A stretch of 64,000 bases of DNA. Source: Desulfobulbus oralis. GTDB taxonomy: Bacteria; Desulfobacterota; Desulfobulbia; Desulfobulbales; Desulfobulbaceae. The notes below the pieces were generated by a model. The model saw only the letters and a program-made list of their open reading frames with translations, had not been told where the DNA came from and ran no database searches. Of this stretch, positions 44,393 to 52,801 are shown one piece after another. The stretch's first letter is position 1; every line of letters starts with the position of its first letter. The stretch is from assembly GCF_002952055.1 (NCBI RefSeq), contig NZ_CP021255.1, forward strand, positions 2,612,001 through 2,676,000, written 5' to 3'. Position numbers and translations under genes: made by a program.

Positions 44393-46765
44393 TCAGCGGG
44401 CGGCGGACAGCAGCGCTCCCTGCCGGAAGACCTTCTCACGGAAAAAGTCGATGGTATCCCCGCGGCGCCGGCTCATGCGGGCCTGCTCTGCAATCATGCT
44501 GGCGCGGGCATTGCGCATGATGGCCATCTTGTACTCGATGGTGGGCGCGAGCGCATTGTCCAGATACCAGGCATAAAAAAGCCCAAAATAGAGCCCCGGC
44601 GGCGTGAAGCCTTCGGCAAGGTTCACCGCCCGGGTGAACACCCCCTGTTCCGTGGCGCTGGGCCGCATCCGGATAAGCTGCAGATAGGAGCCGATGTCGC
44701 TCCATTTCAGAAAACTTTTGAGCCGCTCCGGCTCCGCCATCTGCAGGCGATAGACCAGCCCCACCGGGCTGCCGCGAAAGAGCAGCGGCTCCATGCTCTT
44801 CTGGGCCGCATAGTTGCCCAGAAGCGACTGGCCCAGGGCCTGCAGGAAGGCGCTCTCCAGCATCCTGCCGTCCCTCACCTGATCGTCGCGGATCAGGATC
44901 CGGCGGGTTTCGGGCTGATAGGTGGAAACGATATTGTCCCATTCCTGGGCGTACTTCCAGACCGTGGTATCCACGAGCCAGATCTTCTGCGGCTCGGCCA
45001 AATGCTCCAGGGGAATGTCCGGATGCCGCCAGAGAATGGCCAGGAGCGCCTGCAGCAGCGCCTGTCTTTTGCCGGGCGTGAGCGGCGCCGGGGATTCGGT
45101 CTCGGCCTGGACCATGGTATCGACACGGCCAATGCCCAGAGCGGCAAGCCGCTGCCGCATCCGGGCGTAGCGCTCGCAGGGCACGAGCCTGGGCACGGTG
45201 CGGTGCGGCGCGCCGGCCGGGGGCAGATCCTGCAGGGGCCGGGTGGCCGCGGGCTGTTTCAGCAGTCCCACATGGCGCAACAGCCAGAGGGCCTTCACAG
45301 TCCGGGCCAGGGCGTCCGGATCGTGCTGAATGCGCTTTTGCCGGCTCAGCAGCGGGCGGGAGAAGACCGCCGCCTCGATCAGCCCAAAGCCCAGTTCCTG
45401 CACGCGGCCGCGATCCACCATGATGGGCTCCTTGGCCTCCAGCGCGTAGCCCTGCAGCACCGAGCCCGGAATGTCCGCCATGTCGAGGGCGATGACATGG
45501 GAAAAGAGCCCCTGCACGCCGCCCGGGATGTTGCGGTGATAGGCGGTGACCATGTCGGAAACATAGAATTTCCGTTCCGGCGCTTCCCGGGTGGCGTCGG
45601 TCTCGCCCATCTGCACCCAGATGTTGGCCACCAGCAGCTTCAGGGCCCGGTGGTTGGCGCGGATGGCTCCGGCCACGCCCGGAATCTGCAGAATCGGGAT
45701 GATGGAGGTATAGAGACTGCCCGGGGCAAAGAGCAGGATATCCGCCTCGGCAATGAGGCCCAGCAGTCCGGGATGCAGCGCCGCCTCGCCGCAAAACGCG
45801 GTCATGACGCGGTCCACCGGGTAAAAACGGCGCACAGCGCTGGACTTGTCTTCGCTGGTGGACAGTACGCCGTTGCTGTACAAAAGACTGAGTTCGGCCG
45901 GCGTGAGTGCTGCAGGCAGCACAGCGTCTTCCTGCACGCCCAGCGCACGCGCCAGATCGGCCAGGCCCTGTATCGTGGCCTGCTGCAGGTCGTTAGGCTG
46001 CCGGGCCAAGGCGAAGCTGCCCCCGGCACTGTCCTTAAGCCGCAGATGCCGGTAGATGGCCGCAGCCAGCAGCAGATTGCCCAGACACTGGGGATAGGCC
46101 AAAACCGGGCTGAGGCGCGGATCGAGGAAGAGCGACTCCAAAAGCGGCAAGAGCAGCTCGCGAAGCGGGCCGGGCAAGGCATCCGGCCGCAGGCCGGACG
46201 CGCTCAGCAGCGCCCCGGCCGACTTGGGCGGCACGGAAAAACGGTAGTTGAAGAGACGGTGCAGGTTCAGCGCCAGTTGACCGGCCCCGGCCTCGGAGAG
46301 CGCGTAGATCCGGATCAGGGCGTCCCGCCGGACAGCGGCCAGGAGCACGTGACGCAGATCGCCCAGGGCCACGAGCGGCAGGGTCTTGCGCAATTCGCCC
46401 GTGGAACCGCCGTCATCGGTCACGCAGACCACGCTGTGCAGATCGGAAAAGTACTGCTTCAGGCCCGTGAAGGGGCGTTCGGGCCAGTCCTCGCGCCGGG
46501 AATCACCGCCCACGATGGTGGCCAGGCCCGTGCCGCCGCCAAAGACCACGACCTTGACGCCAGAGGTGTCGATGCCCTCCATCTGCTCGCGAAAACGGCC
46601 GAAGAGGCCCAAAAGATCGGGCGACACAGACTTCATGGCGCCGCCCAGCAGCAGGGACACCAACCGCTCCTCGGCGCTGTTGTCTGCAAAAAGGTCGAGC
46701 GGCGTGTAGCGGGCCGTACGCAGTTGGGCCAGGATTTCGGCGGCCGACCGGGCGCAGTCCCGCAT
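44393..46765 (-). CDS. YvcK/CofD-like (gluconeogenesis factor family) protein with a long C-terminal extension
   Basis: A 790-residue protein. Residues ~65-450 carry the YvcK/CofD fold: VVVFGGGTGLATIVGG, SVVCVTDDGGSTGELRK, ALGDLRHVL and ILLFAPGSLYTSIIPILQIPGV. The ~60 N-terminal and ~330 C-terminal residues are extra; ordinary YvcK is ~320-340 aa. YvcK binds UDP-sugars and influences cell shape and carbon use in other bacteria. It overlaps the kdsB stop (TAATG), so the two are coupled. I chose ATG at 46765; a GTG just upstream is possible. Confidence 0.8.
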   Translation of the reverse strand: MRDCARSAAEILAQLRTARYTPLDLFADNSAEERLVSLLLGGAMKSVSPDLLGLFGRFREQMEGIDTSGVKVVVFGGGTGLATIVGGDSRREDWPERPFTGLKQYFSDLHSVVCVTDDGGSTGELRKTLPLVALGDLRHVLLAAVRRDALIRIYALSEAGAGQLALNLHRLFNYRFSVPPKSAGALLSASGLRPDALPGPLRELLLPLLESLFLDPRLSPVLAYPQCLGNLLLAAAIYRHLRLKDSAGGSFALARQPNDLQQATIQGLADLARALGVQEDAVLPAALTPAELSLLYSNGVLSTSEDKSSAVRRFYPVDRVMTAFCGEAALHPGLLGLIAEADILLFAPGSLYTSIIPILQIPGVAGAIRANHRALKLLVANIWVQMGETDATREAPERKFYVSDMVTAYHRNIPGGVQGLFSHVIALDMADIPGSVLQGYALEAKEPIMVDRGRVQELGFGLIEAAVFSRPLLSRQKRIQHDPDALARTVKALWLLRHVGLLKQPAATRPLQDLPPAGAPHRTVPRLVPCERYARMRQRLAALGIGRVDTMVQAETESPAPLTPGKRQALLQALLAILWRHPDIPLEHLAEPQKIWLVDTTVWKYAQEWDNIVSTYQPETRRILIRDDQVRDGRMLESAFLQALGQSLLGNYAAQKSMEPLLFRGSPVGLVYRLQMAEPERLKSFLKWSDIGSYLQLIRMRPSATEQGVFTRAVNLAEGFTPPGLYFGLFYAWYLDNALAPTIEYKMAIMRNARASMIAEQARMSRRRGDTIDFFREKVFRQGALLSAAR

Positions 46766-47514
46766 TACCACCCCTGGGCCAGCATCTGCTCCACCCGGTC
46801 GACATCCGCGGCCGTGTCCACCTCGATGGAGTCGTGGCTGGTCAGCGCCACGCGGATGGTGTAGCCGTGTTCCAGGGCACGAAGCTGTTCCAGCTTCTCC
46901 AGCCGCTCCCACTGGCCCATGGGCAGGGCCACGAAGGTGTCGAGGAATTGCTTGCGGTAGGCGTAAAAGCCCAGATGCCGGTAGCTGGGGGCCTCGAGCT
47001 GGTTGCCGTCGCGAAAGCAGGGAATCGGCGAGCGGGAAAAGTAGAGCGCCCGGCCCCTTCGGTCAAACACGGTTTTCACGTGATTGGGATTGGTTATTTC
47101 TTCGGGCCGGGTGATCCTGTAGACAAGGGTGGCCATGGGCAGTTCCGGCTCGTCCAGCAGCGGCTGGACGACCTCGGCCAGGATGGCCGGCGCGAACAGG
47201 GGCTGATCGCCCTGGACATTGACCACGATATCGTCGTCGGAGAGACCGAGCTTGCCGGCCGCCTCGGCCAGGCGGTCGGTGCCGCTTTTGTGCCCGATAT
47301 TCGTCATGACAAAGCTGCCGCCAAAGGCCGCGACCGCATCCGCTATGCGCTCGTCATCGGTGGCCACCACCACCTGCCTGACCAGGGGCGAGGCGGACGC
47401 GCGCTCGACCACGTGCTGGATCATGGGTTTGCCGGCGATCAGAACCAGTGGTTTGCCCGCGAGGCGGCTGCTCTGATAGCGGGACGGGATAATGACGGAA
47501 ACAGATGGGCTCAT
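46765..47514 (-). CDS. kdsB: 3-deoxy-manno-octulosonate cytidylyltransferase
   Basis: A 249-residue KdsB. It opens with [17 protein letters not shown] (CTP-binding loop), then [26 protein letters not shown] and [10 protein letters not shown], all diagnostic. It activates KDO with CTP to CMP-KDO for lipid A-core assembly in the cytoplasm. Full length. It is followed within one base by the YvcK-like gene on the same strand and is divergent from rsmJ with an ~83-base gap. Confidence 0.97.
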   Translation of the reverse strand: MSPSVSVIIPSRYQSSRLAGKPLVLIAGKPMIQHVVERASASPLVRQVVVATDDERIADAVAAFGGSFVMTNIGHKSGTDRLAEAAGKLGLSDDDIVVNVQGDQPLFAPAILAEVVQPLLDEPELPMATLVYRITRPEEITNPNHVKTVFDRRGRALYFSRSPIPCFRDGNQLEAPSYRHLGFYAYRKQFLDTFVALPMGQWERLEKLEQLRALEHGYTIRVALTSHDSIEVDTAADVDRVEQMLAQGW

Positions 47515-47597
47515 GGGCGTTCGGGGATGGAGAAGTGGTCGGCTTTTTTACTGCGGAACGAGCGGAATCACCTTAACGGGAGGAGGGGAAAAAGGCA

Positions 47598-48407
47598 ATG
47601 ATCAAGGAACATTGGCCACTGAAAAGCCTGGAGGAAACGGCTGCCCTGAGCGTCTGGGCAGACAGCGGCGCGGACAGGATACAGGCCGGGCGGCTGGCCG
47701 AACGGCTCGGCCTGCCGATGGCGCAGGGGCAGCCCGCCCATGGTCTGGCACTGCGCTTCGGCGCCCATGGTCTTGAGTTGTGCTGCACCCGCGGCGGGGC
47801 AGATGTGCTGTGTCTGAGAGGCGATTTCACCCGGATGCTGCCGCGCCTGCAGCCAGGCAGTCTCCAGCGTGAACTGCTGGTACGGGCTGCCCGGATCCGA
47901 CGCCCAACAGGCCGGCTGGTGGCCATTGACGCCACCGCCGGACTGGGCGAAGACGCCATGCTGCTGGCAGCCGCCGGATTTTCGGTGCAGCTCTACGAGT
48001 CCAATCCGGTGATCGCGGCCCTGCTTGCCGATGCCCTGGACAGGGCGGCCGGCGTGCCGGCACTGGCCCCGGTGGTCAGCCGGATGCAGCTCCACGAGAC
48101 CGACAGCCGCACGGCCCTGCCCAAACTGCCCGCCCCACCCGATGTCATCCTGCTGGACCCCATGTTTCCGGCCCGCCACAAGAGCGCTCTGGTCAAGAAA
48201 AAGCTCCAGCTGCTCCAGATGCTGGCCTGCCCCTGCGCGGACGAAGCCGCGCTCCTCATGGCGGCCATTGCGGCCCGGCCCCGCAAGGTGCTGGTCAAGC
48301 GGCCGCTCAAGGGCGCCTGTCTTGCCGGCATCAAAGCCTCCCATTCGTTCACCGGCCGGGCCATCCGCATTGACTGTCTGGTCCTGCCCGGTCCCCAGAC
48401 GCATTGA
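47598..48407 (+). CDS. rsmJ: 16S rRNA (guanine1516-N2)-methyltransferase
   Basis: A 269-residue class I methyltransferase with the RsmJ pattern: VAIDATAGLGEDAMLLAAAGFSV as SAM-binding motif and DVILLDPMFPARHKSALVKKK as the catalytic DPMFP loop. It methylates G1516 of 16S rRNA in E. coli (family knowledge). The N-terminal ~80 residues match the RsmJ leader. Its 3' end overlaps an unused longer frame of the next gene. The start ATG at 47598 has a preceding GGAGG-like run at ~47580. Confidence 0.9.
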   Translation: MIKEHWPLKSLEETAALSVWADSGADRIQAGRLAERLGLPMAQGQPAHGLALRFGAHGLELCCTRGGADVLCLRGDFTRMLPRLQPGSLQRELLVRAARIRRPTGRLVAIDATAGLGEDAMLLAAAGFSVQLYESNPVIAALLADALDRAAGVPALAPVVSRMQLHETDSRTALPKLPAPPDVILLDPMFPARHKSALVKKKLQLLQMLACPCADEAALLMAAIAARPRKVLVKRPLKGACLAGIKASHSFTGRAIRIDCLVLPGPQTH

Positions 48408-48472
48408 CAGCGCCGTACCTGCCGGGTATGTTCGAAGGTTTCAACAACTTTGCCAGGCTTGGAGTGGTGATC

Positions 48473-49549
48473 ATGAAAGTGCTGATTCCGGTTCTTTTTG
48501 TTCTTGGTCTCGTTTGCCCTGCAGGCAGCGCTCCGGCTGCGCCTGCCCCGGGCATCGCCAAAACGCCCTATTGCTCGGCCCTGAGCATCAACGCGGAAAC
48601 CGGCGAAGTCCTTTTTGAAGACAATGCCGATGCCCAGGTCTATCCGGCCAGTGTCCTCAAACTAATGGATCTCTACATCGTGCTCAGCCGTATAGAATCA
48701 GGAAAACTGGCGCTGAGCGACATGGTGCAGGTTACGCCGGAGGCGGCCGGAATGGGCGGGTCCCAGGTCTATCTGGACGAAAAGGAACAGTTCCCGGTGG
48801 AGGAACTCCTCTATGCCCTCATGGTGCAATCGGCCAACGATGCCGCCACCGCGCTGGCCATTCACATCGCCGGTTCCCGGGAGGCCTTTGTCGGGCTGAT
48901 GAATCAGACCGCGCAGGAACTGGGCATGACGCATACCACCTTTCACAGCGAACACGGCCTGCCGCCCGGCAAAGGCCAAGAGCCGGACGTGACCACGGCC
49001 CGGGATATGGCGATCCTCTGCCGGGAGCTGGTCAAACGGCCCAATGCCCTGCACTATACCAGCACCATCACCCGGGGCTTTCGCAATGACCAATTCATCA
49101 TGCACAATCACAACAAGCTGCTCGGCCTGGCTCCGGGCGTGGATGGCCTGAAAACCGGCTACTTCCGGCAGGCCGGCTATTCCATCGCCGCCACCGCCCC
49201 GCAGAACGGACAAAGGGTGATTACGCTTGTGATGGGCAGTGCCAGCGCCAAGGAACGGGACGCCAAGGCACTGGAAATTCTGCGCACCTCTCTGGCCAGG
49301 TTGCCGCCCAGAACAGAAGCCCCCAAGGCCTCGCAGCTTGCCCAGCCGCAGCACCTGCCGTCGGCGCCGCAGGAGGCTGCGCCGGCCGTGGAGGAAAAAC
49401 CGGCGGCCAGGGGCCCCTTATCCGCAGGCTGGGGCAAATTCTTCCTCGGCCTGGGGATCGGACTGCTCGTTTTTGTCGGCATCATTCTGGCCGCCGGCCG
49501 CTATCTGCGCAACCAACGGAGCAGAGGCATGTATCTCCGCAGGCGTTAG
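48473..49549 (+). CDS. D-alanyl-D-alanine carboxypeptidase (PBP5/6 type, peptidase S11)
   Basis: A 358-residue DacA-like enzyme. It has a signal peptide (VLIPVLFVLGLVCPAGSAPAA) and the catalytic SxxK at Ser60/Lys63 (PASVLK), then SAND as SxN and DGLKTGY as KTG. Unlike classical PBP5, which ends with an amphipathic anchor, it ends with a Pro/Ala linker and a true membrane span (LGLGIGLLVFVGIILAAG). It trims terminal D-Ala. ATG at 48473 follows GGAGTGG. Confidence 0.9.
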   Translation: MKVLIPVLFVLGLVCPAGSAPAAPAPGIAKTPYCSALSINAETGEVLFEDNADAQVYPASVLKLMDLYIVLSRIESGKLALSDMVQVTPEAAGMGGSQVYLDEKEQFPVEELLYALMVQSANDAATALAIHIAGSREAFVGLMNQTAQELGMTHTTFHSEHGLPPGKGQEPDVTTARDMAILCRELVKRPNALHYTSTITRGFRNDQFIMHNHNKLLGLAPGVDGLKTGYFRQAGYSIAATAPQNGQRVITLVMGSASAKERDAKALEILRTSLARLPPRTEAPKASQLAQPQHLPSAPQEAAPAVEEKPAARGPLSAGWGKFFLGLGIGLLVFVGIILAAGRYLRNQRSRGMYLRRR

Positions 49550-49615
49550 ACATCCGCCCTGCAAAAGACCTTTTAGAGGCGTTTCATATCAAAATTTGCA
49601 CAGGAAAACTCAGTC

Positions 49616-50773
49616 ATGACAGATAACAAAAAGAGTGAAAGCAGTGAAAAGCAGGTCAGCGAAGCGGGGCTTGCCGATGTGGTGGCCTGCAACTCGGGCA
49701 TTTCGCTGATCGATGGCCAGGCAGGGCAACTGCTCTACCGGGGCTACGATGCGGTAGAGCTGGCCCGGCATTCCACCTTCGAGGAGGTGGCCTACCTGCT
49801 CTGGTACGGCCGGCTGCCGGGCTTAAGCGAGTTCGAGGCCTTTCTGGACGGCTTCACCGGGTCCATGCGCCTGCCCGTGGAAACGGTCATGATTATGCGT
49901 ATGTTCCCCCATGTCGCCACGCCGATGGAGATCCTGCGCACCGCCGTATCCTCCATGGGTCACTGGGATCCGGACAGCGGCGTCACCCGCCTGGACGCCC
50001 TCATGCGCAAGGCCCAGCGCATCACCGAACGCATGCCGCTGATCATCTCCTCCTATCAGCGTCTGCGAAACGGCATGGAGCCCATCGAACCGCGCAGCAA
50101 CAGCGGCATTGCCATGAACTTCCTCTACACGCTGACCGGCAAGGAGCCCGATCCGGTCATGGTCAGGGCCATGGACAGCGCGCTCATTCTGCATGCCGAC
50201 CATGAGCTGAACGCGTCCACCTTCACCGCGCGGGTCGTGGCTGCCACCCTGACCGACATTTATTCGTGCATCACCAGCGCCATTGCAGCCCTGAAAGGAC
50301 CGCTGCACGGCGGCGCGAACGCCGAGGTCATGAACATGCTGGATGCAATCGGCGATCCGGCCCGGGCCGATTCCTGGGTCAAGCAGCGGCTCTCGGAAAA
50401 GAAAAAGATTCCGGGTTTCGGCCACCGGGTCTACCGCTGCGAAGACCCACGCGCCACGGCCCTCAGGGAAACCGCCCGGAAAATCACCACCATGACCGGC
50501 AATACCCACTACTTTGAAATTGCCGAGGAGGTGGAGAAAACCATGCTGGCGAACACCAAGGTTTTCCCCAATGTGGACTTCTTCTCCGGGACGCTCTACA
50601 ACGCCATGGGCATCCCCAGCGAGCTGTTCACCCCCATTTTCGCCATCAGCCGCGTCGTGGGCTGGACGGCCCACATCCTGGAGCAATTGAAAAACAACCG
50701 GCTCATCAGGCCAACCGCCAACTACGTCGGGCCGTCACTGACGCCCTACGTCGATATCAGCGCCCGCTCCTGA
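49616..50773 (+). CDS. Citrate synthase
   Basis: A 385-residue citrate synthase. It has the active-site segments LHADHELNASTFTARV, PLHGGANAEVM (His of substrate binding), FGHRVYRCEDPRA (second His) and VDFFSGTLYNAMG (Asp), in family order. Length and the compact N-terminus fit the type II/Gram-positive-like short form rather than the NADH-regulated long E. coli form. It condenses acetyl-CoA and oxaloacetate. It could also be a 2-methylcitrate synthase; no prp genes are near, so I favour citrate. Confidence 0.92.
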   Translation: MTDNKKSESSEKQVSEAGLADVVACNSGISLIDGQAGQLLYRGYDAVELARHSTFEEVAYLLWYGRLPGLSEFEAFLDGFTGSMRLPVETVMIMRMFPHVATPMEILRTAVSSMGHWDPDSGVTRLDALMRKAQRITERMPLIISSYQRLRNGMEPIEPRSNSGIAMNFLYTLTGKEPDPVMVRAMDSALILHADHELNASTFTARVVAATLTDIYSCITSAIAALKGPLHGGANAEVMNMLDAIGDPARADSWVKQRLSEKKKIPGFGHRVYRCEDPRATALRETARKITTMTGNTHYFEIAEEVEKTMLANTKVFPNVDFFSGTLYNAMGIPSELFTPIFAISRVVGWTAHILEQLKNNRLIRPTANYVGPSLTPYVDISARS

Positions 50774-50855
50774 AGCTGGGCTCACAGGGCCTTGTCATGC
50801 TGTGACCATGGACATACAATGACCTGTTATGCGCCAGATGACGCGGGTCAGGCGG

Positions 50856-51419
50856 TCACCAGCGCTCCCGGGGATGCATTTTCCGCCATGCCCAGGGTGG
50901 CGCCGGGTCTGGTTCCTGCCACAGTCCCAAACGGGCGGAGCGGGCCTCGTCCTGCAAGCGGGCCCATTCACCGCACAGGCTGGGAAACTTGCAAAAATGC
51001 GGATACATCCAGGCAGCCCCGCATCGCACCATCTCGCGGTTGACCAGCCGGCCGTCAGCCCAGACCAGCGCTACCACGCGGCCATAGGAATCCCTGGATA
51101 CGGTTTGCAGCACCACCTCACGACCTGCCAGCAAATGCCGGGCAGCCTGCAGCGCTGCCCGGCCATAGCTTTGCCGAAGCTCCGGACTGTCAATGCCGTG
51201 CAGGCGCACGCGCAGCGTTTTGCCACTGCGCCGCACCTGGAAGGAATCCCCATCTGCCAGACTGACGACCTGTGCCGTCCACACACTGCCCTGCCCGGGC
51301 CTTTCCGTATCGCTGTTCCCCTCAAAAAAGCCAACCCGCCCGGCAGCCGGCCAGGCAACAAGTACAAAGAGGCTACAAAAAGACAACAAAAAAATAATTT
51401 TTCGTTTCTCAGCTTGCAT
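50856..51419 (-). CDS. Secreted staphylococcal-nuclease-like endonuclease
   Basis: A 187-residue protein with an N-terminal hydrophobic export segment (KIIFLLSFCSLFVLVAW) and a thermonuclease (SNase) OB-fold: VVSLADGDSFQV, RVRLHGIDSPELRQSYG with the catalytic Arg/Glu pattern, and SRDSYGRVVALVWADG. It probably degrades nucleic acid in the periplasm or outside. I chose ATG at 51419, which follows GGGGAGG; the frame upstream to 51593 is not expected to be coding. It converges on the citrate synthase gene. Confidence 0.87.
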   Translation of the reverse strand: MQAEKRKIIFLLSFCSLFVLVAWPAAGRVGFFEGNSDTERPGQGSVWTAQVVSLADGDSFQVRRSGKTLRVRLHGIDSPELRQSYGRAALQAARHLLAGREVVLQTVSRDSYGRVVALVWADGRLVNREMVRCGAAWMYPHFCKFPSLCGEWARLQDEARSARLGLWQEPDPAPPWAWRKMHPRERW

Positions 51420-51691
51420 TCTGCCTCCCCTTCCCGGAAAATGGCCACAACTGATCCGTGGCCTGACTCCGATGCGCAGCGAAATCGGGAAAATAAAAAT
51501 ATGACGCAAAAAAAACTTCATATCGGCCTGCGTGTCGCGTATAGTATCGTACTTTTTGGGATAAAATGCATGTAGTGTCAAGCCCGGGCACACAGGCGCC
51601 TATCGTTTCGGCATGGCAAAATTGACCGATCCGGGCGAGATGAGTCTGAGTCCATTTTGTCTTACAAGATCGCATGTCATGAGGTAATTCT

Positions 51692-52090
51692 ATGAATTAT
51701 GGCGTTGTCAGTCAGGAGCAGCTGGAGCAAATCGACAAGATTCTCAATGAAAAATTGATCAGAATCGGCGTTGATTGTGTCATTATCATCGATATGGCGG
51801 GCAATATCATCACCGCGAAGGAAAACGGCAAGACAAAATATGACGTTTATTCCTTTGCCGCTTTGGCTGCCGGCAACTTTGCCACGGTTGATGCCATGGC
51901 CAAGCTGGTTGGTGAAACTGAATTCTCCCTGCTTTTCCACAAGGGCACGGAATGCAACATTCATTTCTCGAAAATTGATGATGAACTCCTGCTGATTACC
52001 ATGTTTGGCAAAACCATTTCTTTGGGCTATCTCCGACTCAATGTGGTGGAAGCCATTGAAGAAATCAGAAAGCTCTGGGCAAACGGCTGA
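51692..52090 (+). CDS. Roadblock/LC7-domain protein
   Basis: A 132-residue single-domain roadblock/LC7 protein with the pattern GVDCVIIIDMAGNIITAKENG, a central FAALAAGNFATVDAMAKLVG helix and LLITMFGKTISLGYLRL. In MglAB-type systems roadblock proteins (MglB) act as GTPase-activating partners of small Ras-like GTPases. ATG at 51692 follows GAGGTAATTC. It is 66 bases before the MglA-like GTPase and almost certainly works with it. Confidence 0.9.
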   Translation: MNYGVVSQEQLEQIDKILNEKLIRIGVDCVIIIDMAGNIITAKENGKTKYDVYSFAALAAGNFATVDAMAKLVGETEFSLLFHKGTECNIHFSKIDDELLLITMFGKTISLGYLRLNVVEAIEEIRKLWANG

Positions 52091-52156
52091 TCTTTCCTCC
52101 CTGCTCTTGCTATCGTGTGCAATTTGGTTTAATCGATACACAATCAGGAGACTGTC

Positions 52157-52762
52157 GTGAGTTTCGTAAATCTCAGGGAACGGATCGTTCAGGTCAAGAT
52201 TGTCTATTATGGCCCAGGGCGTGGCGGCAAAACCACGAATCTTGAATACATCAACAAAAAATTTCAAAAACAGATTCAGTCAGAGATGGTCAGCCTGAAA
52301 ACCCATGGCGACCGTACGCTGTTTTTTGACTTTCTCCCCTTCGACATGGGGCAAATCAAGGGGTACGACCTCAAAATTCAGTTGTACACCGTACCTGGTC
52401 AGGTTAAATATAATGCTACCAGGAAATTGGTCCTGAAGGGGGTTGATGGCATTGTTTTTGTTGCAGATGCCCAGGAACAGATGCGCGAGAAGAATATCCG
52501 CTCTCTGAACCAGTTGCACGAAAATCTGGTGGAGTACAATGAATCCATTTTCCGGCTGCCGCTGGTTCTGCAGTACAACAAGGTGGATCTGCGAAATCAG
52601 GGCATACCGATTCTCCCCACTGCCATTCTGGAAAAGGATCTCAACAGCAAACTCAAAGCGCCCCACTTTGAAGCCAGTGCCATTACCGGGTACAATGTCC
52701 CGGAAACCCTCAAAAAAATTATCTCTCTCACTGTGCTTTCCATTCAGAAAAAGCTGATGTAA
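52157..52762 (+). CDS. MglA-like small Ras-family GTPase
   Basis: A 201-residue bacterial Ras-like GTPase. The P-loop is GPGRGGKT (residues 19-26), the switch II region is TVPGQVKYNATRKLVLKG, and base recognition is by QYNKVDLR (NKxD). MglA switches polarity proteins between cell poles in Myxococcus and has homologues of unknown role in many Deltaproteobacteria. It starts with GTG at 52157 after AGGAG. It lies between the roadblock protein and the 1229-residue repeat protein, which is the natural candidate effector. Confidence 0.92.
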   Translation: MSFVNLRERIVQVKIVYYGPGRGGKTTNLEYINKKFQKQIQSEMVSLKTHGDRTLFFDFLPFDMGQIKGYDLKIQLYTVPGQVKYNATRKLVLKGVDGIVFVADAQEQMREKNIRSLNQLHENLVEYNESIFRLPLVLQYNKVDLRNQGIPILPTAILEKDLNSKLKAPHFEASAITGYNVPETLKKIISLTVLSIQKKLM

Positions 52763-52801
52763 ACGGGCCTCACCCGTGAACCCTGACAGTAGCTGCGGGA
52801 T

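Noticed and set aside
45002-46864. 620-codon plus-strand frame opposite the YvcK-like gene
   Set aside because: Shadow of the minus-strand gene, which has clear CofD/YvcK motifs.
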